Below the pieces are notes generated by a model that was not told the origin of the DNA, made no database searches, and was given only the letters and a program-made list of their open reading frames with translations. DNA of 64,000 nucleotides from FEN-1219 sp963810755 (GTDB lineage Bacteria > Pseudomonadota > Gammaproteobacteria > Steroidobacterales > Rariloculaceae). The position numbers and the translations under genes are program-made. Positions within the stretch are counted from its first letter, which is position 1; every line of letters starts with the position of its first letter. Below, in pieces: positions 63,579-64,000 of the stretch. The stretch covers positions 16,778 through 80,777 of the forward strand of contig CAWEOP010000005.1 in the NCBI GenBank assembly GCA_963810755.1. The letters run 5' to 3'.

Positions 63579-64000
63579 TCAGAACTTGAATGCGACCCAC
63601 GCTGAGAAGTAGGTGACGTCCCTGCCGGGAGGTGTTTCTTTCAGAAAGTCCCCGGCGTAGAAGCGAGCATAGTCACCGGTGAGGGTCACGTGTCGGTTGA
63701 CTCGCCATCCCAGGGCTAACTCCAGCTGGTCGCCGACGTATCGGGCAGCGCTAGCGTCGCCCGACCGCAGAACGTTCACCGCAGGACCGTAGATCGCATC
63801 CCGTTTGTCTTCTCGCCAGAACCAGTCCCAATCATTGTCAAGGTCAGCCGCTCTTTGAACACGAGATCCAGCTGCGGGTGGAAGTCAACGTGGTTTGATG
63901 GCCCGATGAGAGCCGGTCACGCCGAAATAGCTACCGCGCGGAAAGAGTGGATTGAAGGTTTGCAGATCGCTGTCCTTCGGGTTGGCGTCTCCGCTCGTCA
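63579..64000 (-). pseudogene. Alginate-export-family porin, C-terminal part, frameshifted
   Basis: The C-terminal 140 or so codons of an outer-membrane porin of the alginate_exp family; the gene continues beyond base 64000. Recognisable pieces are DANPKDSDLQTFNPLFPRGS, YFGVTGS, NHVDFHPQLDLVFKERLTLT, WFWREDKRDAIYGPAVNVLR, SARYVGDQ-like ARYVGDQLELALGWRVNRHV and the final DVTYFSAWVAFKF. Two single-base frame breaks, near 63892 and 63830, interrupt the reading. The family forms beta-barrels for polysaccharides or other substrates. It is upstream of GlcG, crotonase and aquaporin on the same strand. Confidence -1.

Noticed and set aside
1..64000. CRISPR array, insertion sequence or rRNA
   Set aside because: No regularly spaced short repeats, no transposase or integrase motif and no rRNA-like sequence were seen on either strand.

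Overview
The window is high-GC DNA from a Gram-negative proteobacterium, most likely a gammaproteobacterium. It encodes several TonB-dependent outer-membrane receptors, Tat- and Sec-exported proteins, a YqjD/YqjE/YqjK membrane-protein operon, a DUF5924/DUF2914 membrane protein and a complete Wsp surface-sensing operon. No rRNA gene, complete tRNA, transposase, integrase or CRISPR array is visible. The species cannot be named from the sequence.

Layout. 1-6.3 kb (minus): the start of a TonB receptor, then an operon of a periplasmic ankyrin protein, a DUF1592-type c-cytochrome protein and a DUF1552 Tat protein. 6.7-10.3 kb: housekeeping genes (acetyltransferase, ModA-like binding protein, yqjDEK-like operon, DUF5924). 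10.4-18.3 kb: a second, dispersed DUF1592/DUF1552 set with a haem-containing beta-propeller protein, a metallo-beta-lactamase-fold protein and a secreted protein. 14.5-35.6 kb: a repeat-rich accessory region with seven genes or remnants of 2-oxoglutarate/Fe(II) oxygenases, three secreted proteins with TonB-C-terminal-like domains, TPR proteins and two related TonB receptors (one with a single frameshift, one with many). 35.7-38.2 kb: another ankyrin protein and a Tat-exported sugar-isomerase-like protein. 38.4-47.1 kb: a Wsp chemosensory operon ending in a diguanylate cyclase, with an extra small periplasmic protein at the front and an apparent WspB-WspC fusion. 47.2-53 kb: a secreted amidohydrolase, two further exported proteins, gene remnants, and an intact TonB receptor on the opposite strand. 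53.8-61.0 kb: a 7.15-kb segment bounded by 108-110 bp direct repeats that contain the 3' end of a tRNA-Ala(CGC) gene; it carries a GntR regulator, ABC transporter, secreted protein and orphan MacB-like permease. 61.3-64 kb (minus): aquaporin, crotonase, GlcG/HbpS-like protein and the end of an alginate-export-type porin.

How the genes work together. The Wsp operon forms a receptor-kinase-methylation circuit whose output is c-di-GMP made by WspR. The DUF1592/DUF1552 pairs look like periplasmic redox modules of unknown substrate. The oxygenase, TPR, TonB-domain and receptor genes repeat in two neighbouring modules. They are the best candidate here for an undescribed uptake-plus-modification system, although the substrate cannot be read from sequence.

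Caveat. At least 25 likely single-base frame disruptions fall between 24.6 and 64 kb, most of them in three tracts (about 30.2-33.1, 43.1-45.1 and 47.4-48.1 kb), and none was noticed in the first 24 kb. Reading continues in another frame with conserved protein sequence each time, so base-level sequence error is at least as likely as true gene decay.
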